The position numbers were made by a program, and so were the translations under genes. Below are positions 62,255-64,000 of a DNA stretch of 64,000 nt, one piece after another. The notes beneath the pieces were generated by a model. That model was not told the origin of the DNA. It was given only the letters and a program-made list of their open reading frames with translations, and did no database searches. Where the stretch lies: the NCBI RefSeq assembly GCF_001424945.1, contig NZ_LMCW01000001.1, positions 482,919 to 546,918 of the forward strand. Reading direction: 5' to 3'. Source of the stretch: Rhizobium sp. Root1203. GTDB taxonomy: Bacteria > Pseudomonadota > Alphaproteobacteria > Rhizobiales > Rhizobiaceae. Position 1 is the stretch's first letter; every line of letters starts with the position of its first letter.

Positions 62255-62576
62255 GCCTTCCGGCTTCGTTTCGTACGGGTTCGCCGAACCCCGCCCGCCG
62301 CATGGTTTTTGCCGAAACAGCGCTCCGCCCCTGACGGGCGGAGCGCTGTTCGCATGTCGAATCGGCGCCCGAATTGCCCGGCATTTTTGGTCATCCGAAA
62401 TGCGTTATTCCTTTAATTTTATTAGAATTTTAGCAGATCAGACCCATTGCGGTTAACTGTTCGTGAACTTTTTTGGGTGGATGCATAACCGGCTATATCC
62501 GCGGGGTCGGGGCAGTATTGCTTTTGTAAACGCCGCGTAATTATTTGGCCCCAGTTTCTCATTGGGGTATATTGTT
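62255..62576. other. Intergenic region before the adhesin gene
   Basis: Besides the terminator, this 320-base gap has an A+T-rich stretch (TTAATTTTATTAGAATTTTA at 62414-62433) suitable for a promoter of the adhesin gene, and a weak CCCCA/TGGGG hairpin (62549-62567) just before the start codon. No gene is visible. Confidence 0.6.
62316..62350 (+). terminator. Strong hairpin terminator after the VOC gene
   Basis: Perfect 15-base stem AACAGCGCTCCGCCC/GGGCGGAGCGCTGTT with a five-base loop, 60 bases after the VOC stop. By far the strongest hairpin in this part of the window. Confidence 0.85.
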
Positions 62577-64000
62577 ATGTCTATCGAAGATCCGCGTATG
62601 TCTGCAGTCGACGGCGAACATGTCTCGCACGACTTCATTTCGGATATTCATGAGGACGCAGCGCTTCAGACTTCCGCCGCAAGGGGCGTAGAGGTCGCGC
62701 AGGCAGACAACAGCCAGCAAACGGGCCAGCAGACGGGCCAGCAGACGGAGAAGACCGATCGGGTGCCGGATGCGGCGGTCGTCCAGGCGTCCGCCCGCGC
62801 CGGTGAAATTGTCCCGGATCAGAACAACGTCGCCCACCTGGCGGCGGGCACCTCGATCGACGACATCCACGTCGAAGGCAACAACCTCGTGCTCGTCCAG
62901 GCCGACGGTACCGAGATCGTCATCGTCAACGGCGCGCTCCATGTTCCGACCTTCCTGCTCGGCGAAGTCGAGCTGCCGCAGCAGGCGGTGATCGCCGCCC
63001 TCGAACAGAGCAACATCAACGTCGCAGCCGGCCCCGACGGCTCCTACTCCGCAAGCTCCTCCCCGTCGAGCTCCGGCGCCGAGTTCCAGGACACGATGCA
63101 GCAGGACGCCGGCGACCCGACACAGCTCGCGCAGCTTCTCGGCGATACGCAGCAGGCCGACGGCAGTCTCAACGGTCGCCCCGATGAGTTCGACGGCATC
63201 CCGGTCATCACCACGACCTCGCTTTCGACGCTGACCGAGAACGAAAGCGACCAAGGTTTCGAGACCCGGTCGGTCGACGGCCGGTTCGGCTTCCTGGGCG
63301 GCAGGGACTTCGGCACTATCTCGAGCATCGGCCTGGCCGATTCTCTCAATATGAACGAGGGAACGCAGACCGGGACGCACGTCAATCTGACGTCCGGCGG
63401 AGCGAGCGTCGTCATCACCACTGATGGTCTGACGATGAAGGGCACGGCGGATGGACAGCTGATATTCGTTCTCACGGTCACCAATAAGGTCACCGGCGCC
63501 TTCACCTTCACGCAGTACGGTCCGCTCGACCATCCCGACAAGGGCGAGGCCGGTGCGGCCGACACGCTGCGCCTCCAGTTCAGCTACACCGTGACCGACA
63601 AGGACGGCGACCACGCCACCGGCATCGGCTCGATCGATATCCGCGACGACGCGCCGTCGATCGCTGCTTCGACGGCAACGGCAGTCAATTCGGTCAACGA
63701 AAATGTCCTGCCGGACGGCACGGGCGCGGTTCATGGCGAAAGCCAAGGCACGTCATTTGTCGGCCTGAAGGACGTATCCCTCGGCATCAACTGGGGCGCC
63801 GACGCCTATAACGCCGGCGGCACGAACGACCGCTCTGTCGCCTTCGACGTCAAGACAGGCGCGACGGCCCTGACATCCGACGGCGTCACGATCTACTACT
63901 CTCTTTCCGAGGACGGCACCGTTCTCACCGCCACCAAGGGCGCGGAAGGTCCGACGGTCTTCACGGTCAAGCTGTCCGATCTGGACAAGGGTTCCTACAC
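62577..64000 (+). CDS. Giant type I secreted adhesin, N-terminal part (runs off the window)
   Basis: An open frame from MSIEDPRMSAVDGEHVSHDF to the window end, 474 codons with no stop. After a Gln-rich linker (QQTGQQTGQQTE) comes a retention-type N-terminal module (SIDDIHVEGNNLVLVQADGT, VPTFLLGEVELPQQAVIAAL, NVAAGPDGSYSASS) as in rhizobial LapA/RTX-like adhesins with T1SS-143 repeats. Then beta-sandwich repeat units begin (QFSYTVTDKDGDHATGIGSI, DDAPSI), the T1SS-143/DUF5801 pattern. Expected full length is 2000 or more residues with a C-terminal RTX secretion signal. It should be surface-bound and act in attachment or biofilm. Confidence 0.85.
   Translation, partial: MSIEDPRMSAVDGEHVSHDFISDIHEDAALQTSAARGVEVAQADNSQQTGQQTGQQTEKTDRVPDAAVVQASARAGEIVPDQNNVAHLAAGTSIDDIHVEGNNLVLVQADGTEIVIVNGALHVPTFLLGEVELPQQAVIAALEQSNINVAAGPDGSYSASSSPSSSGAEFQDTMQQDAGDPTQLAQLLGDTQQADGSLNGRPDEFDGIPVITTTSLSTLTENESDQGFETRSVDGRFGFLGGRDFGTISSIGLADSLNMNEGTQTGTHVNLTSGGASVVITTDGLTMKGTADGQLIFVLTVTNKVTGAFTFTQYGPLDHPDKGEAGAADTLRLQFSYTVTDKDGDHATGIGSIDIRDDAPSIAASTATAVNSVNENVLPDGTGAVHGESQGTSFVGLKDVSLGINWGADAYNAGGTNDRSVAFDVKTGATALTSDGVTIYYSLSEDGTVLTATKGAEGPTVFTVKLSDLDKGSY

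Noticed and set aside
62559..63746. 395-codon open frame on the - strand
   Set aside because: Antisense to the adhesin gene, which has conserved T1SS-143 segments and runs to the window end.

Overview
The window looks like part of a Rhizobiaceae chromosome or chromid (alphaproteobacterium; Rhizobium, Ensifer or Agrobacterium relatives). Signs are high GC, NdvB-type glucan genes, a Rhizobium-etli-type asparaginase, an R-R-type TIGR03808 beta-helix protein, a betI-betB-betA cluster, and repeats that look like Rhizobium intergenic mosaic elements (RIMEs). I cannot fix the genus by eye. I see no rRNA, tRNA, CRISPR array, transposase or integrase.

Region 1 (1-13.9 kb) is the most unusual. An operon on + (DUF3141 tail, phosphotransacetylase, acetate kinase, FabI) converges on a tightly packed operon on - : phosphoketolase, an NdvB-like protein that keeps only the GT36/GH94 half, and a separate glycoamylase-like (GH144-type) protein. 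Upstream are a CBS-BON protein and a half-size ABC transporter whose ATPase motifs are degraded. A FixK/FNR-like box lies before the phosphoketolase gene. Read together, the enzymes could connect beta-1,2-glucan breakdown to acetyl phosphate, ATP and acetyl-CoA under oxygen or phosphate limitation. That is inference.

Region 2 (14-30 kb) carries two small unknown proteins, (S)-ureidoglycine aminohydrolase, a VOC protein, a MerR regulator fused to a DUF3471-like domain, the sulfate assimilation genes cysH-cysD-cysN with a divergent Rrf2 regulator, a VapC toxin with an antitoxin remnant, choline-to-betaine genes betI-betB-betA, an HdeD-like membrane protein, an orphan ParD-like antitoxin and an EAL-CBS-GGDEF protein.

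Region 3 (29-46 kb) is a mosaic of metabolic and regulatory genes: quinone oxidoreductase, two MFS exporters around a SufR-like Fe-S regulator, a decayed toxin-antitoxin pair, asparaginase, a DeoR regulator facing a deoxyribosyltransferase-like gene, two GSTs, a LysR regulator, a Tat-exported beta-helix protein, and the exonuclease/ATP-dependent ligase pair. A truncated duplicate of the ligase 5' end sits between the latter two genes.

Region 4 (46-64 kb) contains an alpha/beta hydrolase, two L,D-transpeptidase lipoproteins, a DUF1127 protein expanded by a 21-bp repeat, the Ohr/OhrR peroxide pair, a LysR-controlled cupin/CMD/aldo-keto reductase operon, an orphan solute-binding protein, a class C beta-lactamase with a partly low-GC gene, a ProC-like/kinase pair, a Xre-RES toxin-antitoxin operon, a MarR-controlled DUF899/DUF1579/VOC cluster, and the start of a very large type I secreted adhesin that runs off the end. 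Many regulators have perfect inverted repeats directly upstream; these are listed as candidate operators.
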